Position numbers and translations under genes: made by a program
Source: Platerodrilus igneus
Lineage: Eukaryota; Arthropoda; Insecta; Coleoptera; Lycidae
Assembly: GCA_036346225.1 (NCBI GenBank)
Contig: JARFIW010001185.1
Span: 124,001 to 188,000 of the forward strand
Length of the DNA stretch: 64,000 nt
Direction: 5' to 3'
Notes under the pieces: generated by a model
What the model was told of the DNA's origin: nothing
Databases searched by the model: none
Seen by the model: the letters and a program-made list of their open reading frames with translations, nothing else
In this document: in pieces, positions 11,346 through 21,933 of the stretch
Numbering within the stretch: the first letter of the stretch is position 1
How the letters are laid out: each line of letters opens with the position of its first letter

Positions 11346-12884
11346 ACCTTACCCGCACGATGCGCCAGCGGGAGTGCGCACGTACTTCTACTAATAACAA
11401 TGTACCCTTACTTAGGTGCGAGCGCAAACACCCACACACTAAGCCTTTCACTTATAAACTGACACATTAAACAGTTTTACGAACTGTTCTTCTTGGCAGC
11501 TCTGAATACAGCACATGCAGACCAGGAAACCTTTAACACCTGTATATTAGATTCAAACTATATTGCATTTCTAGCTTATTTTTCTAAACTTACGGATAAG
11601 AAGCTCCTCGTGTTGACTTGAAATAGATGTCCTGCTGAAAATAAAGTTTTTGATTTGACATCTGAACTACCAAAACCATCGACTGCCTAAATCTTGGAAA
11701 ATATTTTGAGTGCCAGTTAGAAGTATAAATGGCTGATGGTAAGTTAGCCACCTTTAGAAAAATGAATTAATATAGGTGCGAAATATTTAGTTCTGTAACT
11801 TACTTCATCTGCAACATAGTCAACTGGGATTGAATAGAATGCAAGCTGCAGAGTAACGAAGAGAAATACCATTTCATGATTCATAAGCGTCTCAAGATTG
11901 ACGCTGTAATTGTGTAATTATTAATCAACAGTAATATGATTATTTAATAAATCAAACAAACGATTATACTTTATATTGAACAAAACATAATAAACATGTG
12001 CAAAGGTTAGTAGAATTGCAGACCAATACTGATAGGTAACAAAAGCATGACAGTAAATTGCTAAAACTATTTAAGGGCTTGATACTTTTGTAAAAAAATG
12101 AGCTTTTACGTTTTACTCAAATGAAAAATGAGGTACTATACGATACTTTTATATTCCTTGACTATGCAGAATTCAATTTTAATGCAATTTTTCTTATGTT
12201 ATCTTTAGTCTTATATACTTTGGTGACGTGTTTGGTAATTTATAAAATAACGCCTGTCTTATTAGTTATATTATCTATTTATAAATATTAAGTATTATAT
12301 TTATAGTAAGCACAACAACACAAAATAAACAATAAATGACAAACTGTAAATAAATATATTCTACAAATCCGTCATAAAAGGATTTTTTGACATCAAGATA
12401 TTGAGTTTTATATTGTAATACGATTTGCTGATTGAGTTGTGTTCCTTCCTCATTTTTCGGCATAACTTGATAATAATTATGTAAAATCCTCGTTCTGTCG
12501 TACCTCTTATCATTTTAGGTCTTTTTTGCAACTTTCATCCCGATTTTGCAACTATTTTCGTTTGCCCACGTATTAGGGTACTTTATAATAAAATCTAACG
12601 GTATTGAAATTCTTTCGAAGAAACATTACGACTGCTTTGATACGAATTGCTGAATTCCATAATTCAAATAATTTATTATTAGTTTTTTCATGGACTCGTC
12701 TGTGAAAGTTAAATTTCAATGACCTTACCATTAATTTGTTTGTTTAATTGTAATGTGTTTGTCAGAAAATGATAGTGTTCGAATCTTAAACTAGTATTGA
12801 ATTTGTTATTTCTTATCAACTGTGATAAACAAAATGAAGAATTTCAATATACTGACATAAAAAGTAAAAAGAATGTAATTACAT
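11346..12884. other. AT-rich DNA without a supported gene
   Basis: No gene, RNA or element is recognised. The 62-codon minus frame at 12275-12463 has no identifiable motif. Confidence 0.4.
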
Positions 12885-13449
12885 CATTAGGTCTTTAGTC
12901 CTGAAACTGGTTAGACGCGTATATTCATTGTTTCCTATTCTGAACTAACCTTCACATTTCCTTGAAATTTGCACAGTCTGCATCTATCACTATCTACCTG
13001 CAAAAGTCTGATCTCGGTTTACCTCTACCTCTTTTTTTATATCTCTGCTTGTAATATATCCCGTACTATTCCCCAGAAATACCTTAGAACGTATCCAGTT
13101 CTTCTATTTCTCTCATTTTTTTGTTTTCCACAGGTATCTTTATTCCTTTACTATTTATACAACCTATTTGTAATTAACTTTGTCTGTCCATACTACCATC
13201 CTCATACATCTAAAGCAAAACATTCCAGAGCGCTTCTATCTCTTTCTGTCTGTTTTTCCTACTACCCCTATTTTATAGACGTACTGTACTGTGCTTCACA
13301 CATATGCTTTGAGCCATTTTCTTCTTGTTTCTATGTTTGTTGTCTTTAAACATAGTTGCTATTCTTTCTTGCTTGATGCAGTTCGGTCACCTTCTATTGT
13401 TTTACAGTTATATACCCTATTTCTCCGATATTCAGTGGTAAATGAAAGG
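12885..13449 (-). pseudogene. LINE fragment: 3' end of RT ORF and tail, degenerate
   Basis: Read on minus, the segment repeats, with stops, the LINE C-terminal region seen intact at 57-58 kb: a remnant of LLCSKTTNIET near 13340-13370, a remnant of the KKKVEAFEKWCY region near 13240 and a TKLI remnant near 13180. Its 3' end near 12885 has the ATCATTAGGTC..AGTCC signature also found at 51760 and 54775. Many stops show it is old. Confidence 0.65.
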
Positions 13450-13746
13450 GGGCGTCTCCGTGGCGTAGTTAGTGTGCGTGTGACCACTACATGCAAGGTC
13501 CCGGGTTTGAATCCCGACACGGTCCGCTTGAAAAATGTTAGGCGAGCATTCTTCATAAAAATACTCCCTCGTTCGGATAAGAGGAAAAATGGAGGTACCG
13601 TGTGTGAGTGTTGTCACGCACGTTAAAGACCCCTACCTTGCTCGAAATAGCAAACGTTTGGCAAAATTCAAAATTTTTTAGGTAAAAAAAATTCGCTTCC
13701 TGGCCAATGTAGTACCTTCGGATGGAGCATTGAAAAATCACATGTA
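13450..13746 (+). mobile_element. tRNA-derived SINE (family A), copy 1
   Basis: The 5' part is tRNA-like: a GTGGCGTAGTTAG box A and a GGGTTTGAATCCCGA box B, closing with CACGGTCCGC. A conserved body follows (GTTAGGCGAGCATT, CTCGTTCGGATAAGAGG, CCTACCTTGCT, GCTTCCTGGCCAATGTAGTA) and it ends CACATGTA. Flanks GGTAAATGAAAGGG and GGTATGTGAAGGGGG are a diverged target duplication. The uninterrupted version is present in the LINE copy at 55319-55340. Confidence 0.85.
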
Positions 13747-13904
13747 AGGTATGTGAAGGGGGGTAAGCAACCTTTGGCTGCCAAGTTCCCCAACACTCAA
13801 ACCTTTGTAGAATTAATAGTTTTCAATGCATCCTTTCGCACAATCAACATTAGTTGAAAATATTGCACATCCAACACCTGTAGTTGTTTATAATAATCCT
13901 ACAT
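13747..13904 (-). pseudogene. LINE internal fragment between SINE copies
   Basis: The sequence AAGCAACCTTTGGCTGCCAA.. through TGTAGTTGTTTATAATAATC matches the LINE segment at 55335-55475 and, more loosely, 14500-14640. It holds no open frame. Confidence 0.6.
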
Positions 13905-14108
13905 GAGCTTTTCCAATGCTCCACCCAAAGGTACTACATTGGTCAAGAAGCGAGTTTTTTTTCCTAAAAAACTTTGAATTTTGCCGAACCCTTGCTGTTT
14001 CAAGCAAGGTAGGGATCTTTACTGTGCGTGACAACACACACACACGGGAACTCCATTCTGCCTCTCATCTGAACGAGGGCGTATTTTCGTGAAAAATGTT
14101 CGCCTAAC
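13905..14108 (-). mobile_element. SINE family A, copy 2, missing its tRNA head
   Basis: The reverse complement carries the SINE body from the GGTAGTACC/CCAATGTAGTACC region to GTTAGGCGAACATT, then stops at a TACATA microsatellite (14108-14135). The tRNA-like third is absent. The LINE sequence beyond (CAGCTCGATTCCCC) is the same site that flanks the SINE at 55608-55900, so the two may descend from one insertion. Confidence 0.75.
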
Positions 14109-14206
14109 ATATACATACATATACATACATATACAGCTCGATTCCCCTTTTATTGCTTTCTAATTATATGCCCTATTTCACCGAGATTCAGTGTATGTAA
14201 AGGGGA

Positions 14207-14491
14207 GTCGGTTCCGTGGCGTAGTGGCATGTATGTGACTACTACGCTCAAGGTCCCAAGATCCCGACACGGTCCGCTTGAAACATGTTAGGCAAGCATT
14301 TCTCCTAAAAATACGCCCTTGTTCGGATAAGAGGTAAAATGCCGTGTGTGAGTGTTGTCACGCAAGTTTAAAGATCCCTACCTTGCTTGAAACAGCAAGG
14401 GTTCGGACAAATTCAAAATTATTCAGGTAAAAAAAACTCGCTTCCTGGCCAATGTAGTACCTTCGAGTGGAGTATTGGTAAATCACATGTA
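14207..14491 (+). mobile_element. SINE family A, copy 3
   Basis: The box A region (CCGTGGCGTAGTGG) is present. Box B is partly deleted (CCAAGATCCCGACACGG). The body and CACATGTA end match the other copies. Flanks GTATGTAAAGGGG and GGTATGTGAAGGGGG show the same LINE insertion point as copy 1. Confidence 0.8.
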
Positions 14492-15036
14492 AGGTATGTG
14501 AAGGGGGTTAACTATCCTGTGGCTGCCAATGATCTCCCAACACTTAGACATTTGCCGTATTAATAGTTTTCCAATAAATACTTCTGCACAATTAACATTA
14601 GTTGAGAATATTGCAAGACCAATACCTGTAGGTATTTATAATAATCATAATGTTTAAGTACAGTTATTTCTTTCATCCTTTGTTTTTCCATCTTAGATGC
14701 GTACCTCCATTGATTTCTATTCTGAGCTAGCGTATACATTTCCCTGAAATTCCCACATCCTACATCTTTCGCTATCTGTGTGTAATAGTCTGACCTAGGT
14801 CTACCTCTACTCCTCTGTTTTCCTATCTCTGCTTCTAATGTATTCCGCACTATTCTCTCATGTCTTAGTATGTGGCCTGTCATCCCCTCTCCTATTTTTT
14901 ACGGTTTTCCACATATTTCTTTCTTCCCCTACCATTTCTAGTACCTCTTTGTTCTTAACTTTGTCTGTCCATGATATCTTTATCATAAGTCTGTAACACC
15001 ACATTTCAAAGGCTTCTACCTTTTTTTTTTTGCTAA
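14492..15036 (-). pseudogene. LINE fragment: C-terminal RT region
   Basis: The minus strand encodes KKKVEAFEMWCY, ISWTDKVKNKEVLEMVGEE, MTGHILRHERIVRN and GRPRSDYYTQIAKDVGCGNF. These are close to the 57-58 kb LINE but in two frames. The fragment starts at about 15036 against Polinton ATPase sequence, a 5'-truncated join. The zinc-knuckle-free, basic C-terminus is typical of APE-type non-LTR elements. I do not assign a clade. Confidence 0.75.
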
Positions 15037-15044
15037 GGAAGATT

Positions 15045-15396
15045 CGATTATGGTTTTCGACGATATCCCTGCAGACGAGCAAAGCAAGATCACCCAGTTT
15101 TTCTCCTTTGGTAGACATAAAAGTATAGACTGCTTCTATTTATGTCCAAGTTACGCAAGCGCCTTAAAACATTATGGAAACAAGACGAGACCAATCTTCG
15201 TCATATTTTTCTTGATCCTATTAATGGTGATATGCCATATCCAAGATTTAAAGCAATGTGCATTCAGTGTTGGAAGGAAGATGAATCGACAAATAATTGT
15301 ACAACTATTGTGAAAGAGTTTGATGCTGATAAAGGACGGCATAGGAAGAACTTTGACCAGTATATAAATACTAGAAATCATGCTGAAAATCGTTAG
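15045..15396 (+). pseudogene. Polinton-type genome-packaging ATPase (FtsK/HerA-like), C-terminal part
   Basis: The first frame reads MVFDDIPADEQ, a Walker B-like strand ending in two Asp, then FFSFGRHKSIDCFYLCPSYA, a signature of the packaging ATPase of Polintons and adintoviruses. Near 15150 the frame shifts and continues as KQDETNLRHIFLDPINGD and FKAMCIQCWK, the usual C-terminus. The Walker A half is missing because LINE DNA begins at about 15036. In intact elements this ATPase drives DNA into capsids. It lies first in a run of Polinton-type genes on the same strand. Confidence 0.75.
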
Positions 15397-15463
15397 TTGT
15401 GATCAAGTGCGCGAATATTGCACACGTGAATTAGTTTATTGCAAATAAACGGAACCTTCAGTT

Positions 15464-16323
15464 AATGCAAGACGTTCTACGAAAAAAGTTTGTGGAGTAT
15501 AGGAAGTGTTACATTACTTCCGAGCAAGAATTCAAACAGACGCATAAACAACTGATCGATCCGTTGCAAAGAGCTTTATATTAATTACAAGAAATTACTG
15601 AAACAATACCTATACCTGTAAAAAGGTTTAAAGTCGAACATAATGAAATATTTTTAAAGAAAATTAAACAACCCATTCCGGAGTAACCTATACATCTTTA
15701 CTATGCAGACATGTTGACTAGAGGTGAAGACGATAATATTGACAAATCAGTTTATGGAGTTAAATACAATATCAAAAACGATCAATGGAGTTTGGGAAAA
15801 GGTGTGCTGGAGATTGATCCAGAAAGCAGCGACATAACCTTAAATAATATAATATACCCGGCTACAAAAGGATTTTTACACTCTGCTAACATTTAAAAAC
15901 ATTAGCCTCGAAAATGGTGACTTCAATTTACACGAGGATTTACCAAATTACTTAGAAATGATTAAATCTGATTCGATTTTCAGGAGAAAGTTCAATCCAT
16001 ATACGGTGCAAGATTTAACTGCGTTTCCACCTAATAACAAAAAGTTTGAAAAGTATGTGTTAAAGAATAATGCAGATTTTCTAAGATAATCCAAAAGAAT
16101 ACAGCCACAAAAGCAAGGTACGGTATGTTAAAATCGGCTATACAAAAAATTGAATGATAGTCGCGTTCTCTAAGTTCACTGGTACAATATCCACGAATTA
16201 ATAGATCGATTGAAATTATTCGTAGGCTCTAAGCAGGCAGGCAATACAAGTGCTGAGAATATAATCAAAATGATGTCTATAATAGAAGAGTTGAGAGAAG
16301 TGGGTATAATAGATGAAGCCTGA
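15464..16323 (+). pseudogene. Polinton-associated conserved protein (DUF8207-like), broken
   Basis: The N-terminal part reads MQDVLRKKFVEYRKCY, then stops and a small frameshift intervene. The intact middle (15711-15896) has YGVKYNIKNDQWSLGKGVLEI and a KGFLHSANI end. The frame continues as NLHEDLPNYLEMIKSDSIF and finally LIDRLKLFVGSKQAGNTSAE with IIEELREVGIIDEA. This architecture, a YG..W.LG..I core and an LKLL.GSKQAGNT..IIEELR tail, is one I know from uncharacterised proteins in arthropod Polinton-like elements. Its role is unknown. The tail overlaps the next gene by 11 bp. Confidence 0.6.
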
Positions 16324-16842
16324 TACAAAGTTGTTCAGTTTTAAAACGCCAATCGATCGTTTCGGACGGCTAGAGCAAAACGTTGAATATGCTAGACGAG
16401 GTCTTCTAGTCGTGGATTTCTATTAACACCCAACGGTCAACGTTACGATATGCTGCAAAAAAGATTAGTGAATGTAGCTGACTCTAAATCTGACTCGGAT
16501 CTAGTGACTCAAAGAAGCAAAATTATTTTTAAACCTGAAGAAGAAACAATCAGTTTTCGTGAAGAAAGATCGAGTAATATTGCAGATCCCAAAGAAGACA
16601 ATAATTGCGGAAATAAGAACTATGCATTACATCTTGTAAATCATACATTTTCCCAGTCTGAAAAGTATAAAAGATATTCGTTGCAAACTGTAGTTTACAA
16701 TGCAAGAAATCAAAGTATCACACATTTTAGTCTTCCTGTTGAAAAATCAGACGCTGTATTAATAAAATTGGTTTATCGGGTGAAGATGATAAACGTTTTA
16801 TCATACCTGGAAATCCCCTACTTTGTTTATTGCCATTTTTGA
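16313..16842 (+). pseudogene. Polinton-associated hypothetical gene with one frameshift
   Basis: It starts with ATG at 16313, inside the end of the previous gene. It reads FKTPIDRFGRLEQNVEYARR then DFY, meets a stop, and resumes one base over as LTPNGQRYDMLQKRLVNVAD. It runs to 16842 through an acidic, Lys-rich middle (FKPEEETISFREERSSN) and HLVNHTFSQSEKYKR. The product would be about 175 residues. I do not recognise a function. The overlap with its neighbour suggests the compact layout typical of viral elements. Confidence 0.45.
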
Positions 16843-16917
16843 GGTTAAAACAAATTAAGTTGTGTTTTGGATTGAATTGTTGTTTGTATACAAAGTTTCC
16901 CCACGTTACACGTGCAC

Positions 16918-17060
16918 CGTTTTGAATTAGGATCGGCGTTATATACTTTTAATGTAAAATGTGAAAACCTGAATTCTTATATACTTTCAAATGTAAAATA
17001 CTTGTGGGCACGTTTTGAATTAGGATCGGCTTTATATTACTTTCAATGGAACATACATAC
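16918..17060 (+). repeat. Short repeats inside the palindrome end (GAATTAGGATCGGC units)
   Basis: CGTTTTGAATTAGGATCGGC occurs twice about 90 bp apart, each followed by TTATAT and ACTTTCAA/ACTTTTAA words. The right arm holds the counterparts at about 26125 and 26255. An opposite-oriented, changed copy sits at 26308-26327. Such repeats are common in Polinton terminal regions. Confidence 0.65.
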
Positions 17061-17385
17061 TTCAAAACACACGTATGTTGAAAAATGTAAGTGCAGAGAA
17101 AATGTGTGTAGATGTTTTGAATTTGGTTTTCTAGCGAGAAGTTATAAAGTATGACAGATGCAAAATATCGCATTCAAGTCAATTGTGTTTAATTAAAGTG
17201 GATTCTGATTTATGATTTTTATTTATGTTTAGAGGCTGCAAATACACATGGGCCGGTTTCAATTCAAAATGTGTTCACTCTTGTGATAGGTTGAAAAGTG
17301 GGTTGGCAAAGTACGCAGATGGTGGTAATCTGCTATATAAGGAGATTGCTCCTAATATTAATTTAATTAGTCAAAGAAAAGCAAT

Positions 17386-17682
17386 ATGGATTTTAATACT
17401 CTTAATAAAACCACATATCGCAAACCTTATGTAAATTCAAAAGATCTTGTAGTGAATAACAGGTTTGAAGTTTTAAAAGTGGAAACAATCAAGACAAAAT
17501 ATGGAGAAAGAGTATTAGTGGAAACAGAAGAGTTCAAAAGTATATTGCCATTGAGATATTTTGAATACCTTCAAGCGCATGGAGTGAAACAATTAAATGA
17601 AAGTATTGGCTCGAACAGACACGTATACATAACTAGTAAGGGATCGATCGGTCTAACTGTCAACATAGAATTTTCAGAATAA
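17386..17682 (+). CDS. Small Polinton-associated protein, possible OB-fold, left copy
   Basis: The product has 98 residues and the frame is intact. After a short basic start (NKTTYRKPY) it has FEVLKVETIKTKYGERVLVE, then FKSILPLRYFEYL, and ends ITSKGSIGLTVNIEFSE. The pattern of strand, TKYG turn, strand and (F/I)LP loop resembles small single-strand-DNA-binding-like proteins I recall from Polinton-like and adintovirus genomes. That fold is inferred. An almost identical inverted copy is at 25503-25799. A spliced minus-strand gene lies downstream. Confidence 0.55.
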   Translation: MDFNTLNKTTYRKPYVNSKDLVVNNRFEVLKVETIKTKYGERVLVETEEFKSILPLRYFEYLQAHGVKQLNESIGSNRHVYITSKGSIGLTVNIEFSE

Positions 17683-17900
17683 TATGTCACTAATCTAAGA
17701 AATTAGTTTATTATTATAATAATATACATCTTGTTCTTTACTGTTTAAATTATTATAACACATCTAAGTCGGATTGTATAAAGAATGATGTATTTAATTA
17801 AAGTGGGTTCTGATTTATGTGCGTTTTACTTTGAGTTTACTACTTTGTTTAGAGAAAGTCTTGTTTCAAAAGAGAAACTTTTATAAAATAGTTTTTTATT

Positions 17901-18542
17901 TTACAAATTGTTGAATATTTTGATGTAACTATTTATAAATGAAGAAGTATTTTTTAACTCCCGTTTTTGAAGTATCTGCTGCTCCCTCGCAGCCAGTTCC
18001 TCTCTTTTTTGCTTTATTATTTCTAGCTCCAAATCTATACGACGCAGTAGCTTCTCTCCACGCTTTTTAAATGCGTTAAGCAACTCTACTGTGTCATCTT
18101 CGTAGGATTTGTCATCTTCACAGCAAACAGCCATATTAGATTCTGTACATAACTTTTTCATAGCCAACATGTTTTTGCCTGATCTGTGAGCATAACATAA
18201 AAGATTATTGTAGGTTCACCTTTTCTTTTGTATACTACTTGATATTTCTGAGAGGATCAGAGTGTGTCAACGATCCGACGATAGCCTCAGATTTTCAGAA
18301 TGGTTTTTTGATCTAATGTAACTTATAAATTAGTAGTGTTTTAAAACACATGTATAAATGTGAAAAAGCACTTACCGTGATATATCTATTACGTCACTAT
18401 CAAAAATAGCAGCAGTGTCGAATTGAGGCAAAGAAGAACCAAAAACTTCTTTAATCAAGTCTTCATCAGAATGTAATATAATTTGCTCTAGAACTTTTAC
18501 GTTGGTACTATTACAATTTTTGATTGATGATAAGTTACTCAT
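17901..18542 (-). CDS. Two-exon coiled-coil protein of the Polinton, left copy
   Basis: Exon 1 is 18376-18542 (start ATG at 18542) and exon 2 is 17901-18183. The intron (18184-18375) has a GTAAGT donor and a CACAG acceptor, and splicing keeps frame: 149 residues. The N-terminus holds KVLEQIILHSDEDLIKEVF and an acidic end. Exon 2 continues MLAMKKLCTESNMAVCCEDD and then a strongly charged helix (IDLELEIIKQKREELAAREQ) likely to form a coiled coil. The arms share both splice sites. No known function. Confidence 0.6.
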
Positions 18543-18747
18543 TTTTAAAAGTTGCTAGTAATAGTAAATAATAATTATACAAGAGATCTGATTGAATAGT
18601 GTTGGTAAAATCTACGTGAAGTATTTATATTGAATAATAAACTGACCTGTTAGAAAAAATTAAAAATTTGCATCGTTTTCTGAAAAAATTCAGCTCTGTA
18701 ATCTATTCTAATGAACAAAACAGTATGTAAGCGAATATAATTATACC

Positions 18748-19040
18748 TCAGCAGAAATAATGAATTAGATTCATTGTCTGAAAAAGAAATTGCAATGAAG
18801 GCACATAATAAAAAGCCTAAATTAAATTAATTTCGTTTTAGGTTACCGCTGACATAATTTATATGCATATATAGGTAATTGTGTGTTTACACAATTTATG
18901 CCGAAAAAGAAATTCTTTAAAGGTTCTGCTCAGCAGAAATAATGAATTAGATTCATTGTCTGAAAAAGAAATTGCAATGAAGGCGCATAATAAAAAACCT
19001 AAATTAAATTAATTTCGTTTTATATTACTGCTAGCATAAT
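18748..19040. repeat. Tandem repeat inside left arm, unit about 185 bp
   Basis: CAGCAGAAATAATGAATTAG with ATTCATTGTCTGAAAAAG starts at about 18750 and again at 18932. Each is followed by AAGCCTAAATTAAATT or AACCTAAATTAAATT. A related TTATATGCATATATAGG block recurs at 18858, 19074 and 19328. The mirror image lies at about 24145-24440. Confidence 0.75.
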
Positions 19041-19753
19041 TTATTTTCCATAAAAATTAACAAAAATTGACTTTATATGCATATATAGGCATATAGTAAT
19101 TTGAGTGTGTGTGTATGTTTACGCGAATCATGCTGAATAAAAAATTCTTTAATTCTATCAACGTACTGCAAAATGTTTTTCTTAATATTGGGTTTTTAAA
19201 AAACCATAAGTGCGTGTAAATTATTATATTTTTCTTTAGATTATTTTCGTTTAAAATAATGCAATGCAAATGATCCTTAACTAGTAATATATATAGAATA
19301 AGTTTTAGATTACCGCTGACACAATTTATATGCATATATAGGTAATTTGTGTGTTTATACGATTTATGTCGCATAAGAAATTCTTTAAAGGTACTGTTAT
19401 TTTATAAAACTGCAGAATGTTTTTTTAATACTGGGTTTTTCAAAAACCAAGAGTGCATGTAAATTATTAAACAGCATTGACGGTTTAATCTGAAGCATTT
19501 TTGCAAATTTGCTTTGTTTTTTATTAAATCATATGTAACCATAAAAAATAGCGCTGTAATGATAGTGTATTTTCTGTACACACATCATAACTCAAAGGTC
19601 GTATAAAACATTTTTATTACTATACTGCAAACAAGAATTTTTTTGTCGTAATCGCAGCTGCATGAGAAATGATGTTGTATGCTAATTCTTTTTACAGTTG
19701 TTTTGCTTACGTCAGTTGATATTTTTGTATAAATAGTAAATAGAGCTATACGT
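19041..19753. other. AT-rich spacer inside left arm
   Basis: No coding frame is supported. Blocks such as GGGTTTTTAAAAAACCA at about 19190 and GGGTTTTTCAAAAACCA at about 19432, together with TGCATATATAGG, recur as degenerate direct repeats. The mirror is 23430-24145. Confidence 0.4.
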
Positions 19754-20801
19754 ATGTTAAGTAGTGTATTTGATTTGTATAGAATCATGGATTCTGAAAC
19801 CGTGGCCGAGATTAGTAGCGCTATTTTGAGATTAACTGTAAAATGCGTGAATTTAATCAAATCAGTCAATGAAATAACGAAACACATTTTAATTATCAAA
19901 GCAAATATTAGTATATTGAAGCTTGCTATTAGAAATAAGGTATACGAAGACAATCGACAAGAAAATCCTAGTAGGCTGGAATCTAATTTGGCACATCTTA
20001 AAAGCTACCTTGTACGATTGAGGCACTTGAAACGCTCTTTGGAATATCGAGGTAAAAGTGTTGATGCAACGCTTTCTAGAGGTCATACTCGAAAAAAATT
20101 GATTTGGTATGATGTACAATCATGTTTTGGAAGTCGAATAATTACGGGACTTATTACCAATTTAAGTTATAGAGATCCTCTAGTGTTCTTAGACAAGGCG
20201 TTCGCTAGTTTTAAACGCAAGGTTGTTGCTTGCTTAAAAAAGTCAATGTTGAAAGTTAATGTAATATTTGCCGCTAACTTTGTTAAGCCTACAACTGGCG
20301 AAATAGATTTGAAAACGTTTCCTACTGCAAATCGTCACATCGATATAAATACCAATCTCAAGCGCTGGTATAAGGAGAACGTATTGGACAAGATTTCCAG
20401 GCGATTAGAAGAATTTAGCGAGAAGGATTCTGGTTGGGCAATTCAAGAAGTTTTACACTTGAAGGTAAATATAAACAATCATGATCCACTTAAAGAAGGG
20501 TGTTCAACGTTTGTACCGGTTCCGGACTTTATTGAAAAAGAAAGCTGTGGTAAATGTAATAAATAACGACCAACATTGCATTCTTTGAAGCTTGGTTTCC
20601 GCTTTATATCCTGCTAAACAAAATAGTCAGAGAATATCTAGCTATCCACATTTTGATACAGTATTACGCTACAATTCAATTCTGTTTCCTATCGCATTAA
20701 AAAACATACAAAAAATTGAGAAGCTTAACAATCTCGCAATTAACCTATATTGTATAGAAAATACTAAAATACTGCCATTTTGTTTAATTAAAAATTTTTA
20801 A
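19754..20801 (+). pseudogene. Polinton PolB, N-terminal domain (left copy)
   Basis: The frame 19754-20566 has a predicted helical N-terminus (residues 9-110), then RHLKRSLEYRGKSVDATLSR. Its end, SGWAIQEVLHLKVNINNHDP followed by GCSTFVPVP, is the conserved block that precedes PolB catalytic regions in Polinton-like elements of arthropods. The frame is lost at 20566. It resumes near 20600 as SALYPAKQNSQRISSYPHF, also standard for this region, and stops at 20801. The inner part past 20532 is unique; the rest is duplicated in the right arm. PolB replicates the element by protein priming. Confidence 0.7.
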
Positions 20802-20906
20802 ATAATTGAACCTATTAATCTGTTAGTTTTAAATAATGATTCCTTACAATATTCTCGTCCGACAAATGCTAATGAAAATCACTTCCATTTTACTTGGATT
20901 AAGGAT

Positions 20907-21845
20907 ATGTCAAAATTATTTGCAAAACAGTTGTCTTCACATCACCATGGAAAATTTTTTTGTTATAGATGTTTAAATAATTTTAGTACAGCAACATTAC
21001 TTAAGCGTCATTCGAATTATTGCGAAAAACAGAATACTTGCTCAATAAGATTACCCGAAGAATCCAAAAAGTATCTAACATTTAAACACTTCCACTATCA
21101 AGAAAAAGTATCATTTGTAGTTTATGCAGATCTCGAATGTATATTAGAACCATGCAATGAGTCTGAGGTAATATTAAACACAGTCCGTTACCAAAGGCAT
21201 ATACCCTTTAGTGTAGCGTACTATTTGAAATGCTCGTATGATAATAAATATTCCAAATTTCAATTGTATCGCGGAAAGGATTGTATAGAATGGTTTGTTG
21301 CTCAATTGAAACTGATTTCAGAAACGACTAATAAAATTTTCTGTAACCCAAAACCTATGAATCCTTTAACAGAAGAACAAAAGTCAGCATTTAAATTTGC
21401 CCTTCACTGTCACATTTGCAATAAACCTTTTAGTATAGATGATATTAGAGTTCGCGATCACTGCCACTTTACAGGTGAATTTCGAGATGCGGCTCATCAA
21501 GATTGCAACATCAATTATCATAATTCTTATATGATACCGGTAGTTTTTCATAACTTATCAGGCTACGATTTGCATTTCATTATTAAAAAAATCTCGTTAG
21601 AGTTTTCAAGTTCGTTAAGCATTCTACCAATAAATAAGGAAAAATACATATCTTTTACAAAATATGTAAAAGGTATGAAACTTGGTTTTAGATTTATCGA
21701 TTCATTCACATTTATGGCATCTTGCATCAAAAAATTAGCTTCCTACTTTGATATTTACTATGACAGCTACGGAAACCTGCGACCGCCAACAGAGTTGATA
21801 AGTTATTTGAATAGCGGGGGTAAATGTAAAATTCTTTATAACATT
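20907..21845 (+). pseudogene. Polinton PolB, zinc-finger and exonuclease part, truncated
   Basis: The frame has a C2H2-like finger (FCYRCLNNFSTATLLKRHSNYC). Exonuclease motif I is VVYADLEC near residue 70. An inserted HNH-like or endonuclease-VII-like finger follows (CHICNKPF.., RVRDHCHFTGEFRDAAH). A later exonuclease region, FHNLSGYDLHFIIKK, is near residue 210, and IDSFTFMASCIKKLASYF follows. The polymerase palm motifs never appear. At about 21840 the frame runs into a different gene's C-terminus, so about two thirds of PolB has been deleted. It continues the 19754-20801 reading after about 100 bp of broken frame. Confidence 0.75.
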
Positions 21846-21914
21846 AGCCAAGAACAATCGTACGGTACTGTGTTTTGCGGTCATTTATGCTTACAATTTC
21901 TAAGTAGTCCATAG
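21840..21914 (+). pseudogene. Fragment of adenain-like maturation cysteine protease
   Basis: The last residues of the open frame read QSYGTVFCGHLCLQFLSSP. A hydrophobic-CGH-x-CL-x-FL motif directly before the penton gene matches the catalytic-cysteine region of the Ulp1/adenovirus-type protease of Polintons. Only this tail remains. It is fused in frame to truncated PolB, apparently by an internal deletion. Confidence 0.5.
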
Positions 21915-21933
21915 AACTGCGTATGAAGTTGTC

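Larger units (their letters stand above)
16908..20532 (+). repeat. Left arm of a large palindrome (Polinton core)
   Basis: Every landmark recurs inverted in 22649-26283, at positions summing to about 43185. Examples are the 98-codon gene (17386-17682 against 25503-25799), the spliced gene, and the PolB N-terminal frame. Differences are scattered single bases and small indels. The outer limit is the ACACGTGCACCG word at 16908; the inner limit is CTTTAT at 20532. Confidence 0.9.

Noticed and set aside
11041..11462. Long open frames on both strands (up to 136 codons)
   Set aside because: They lie in a CA/GT-rich tract whose composition avoids stops on both strands; no protein-like sequence.
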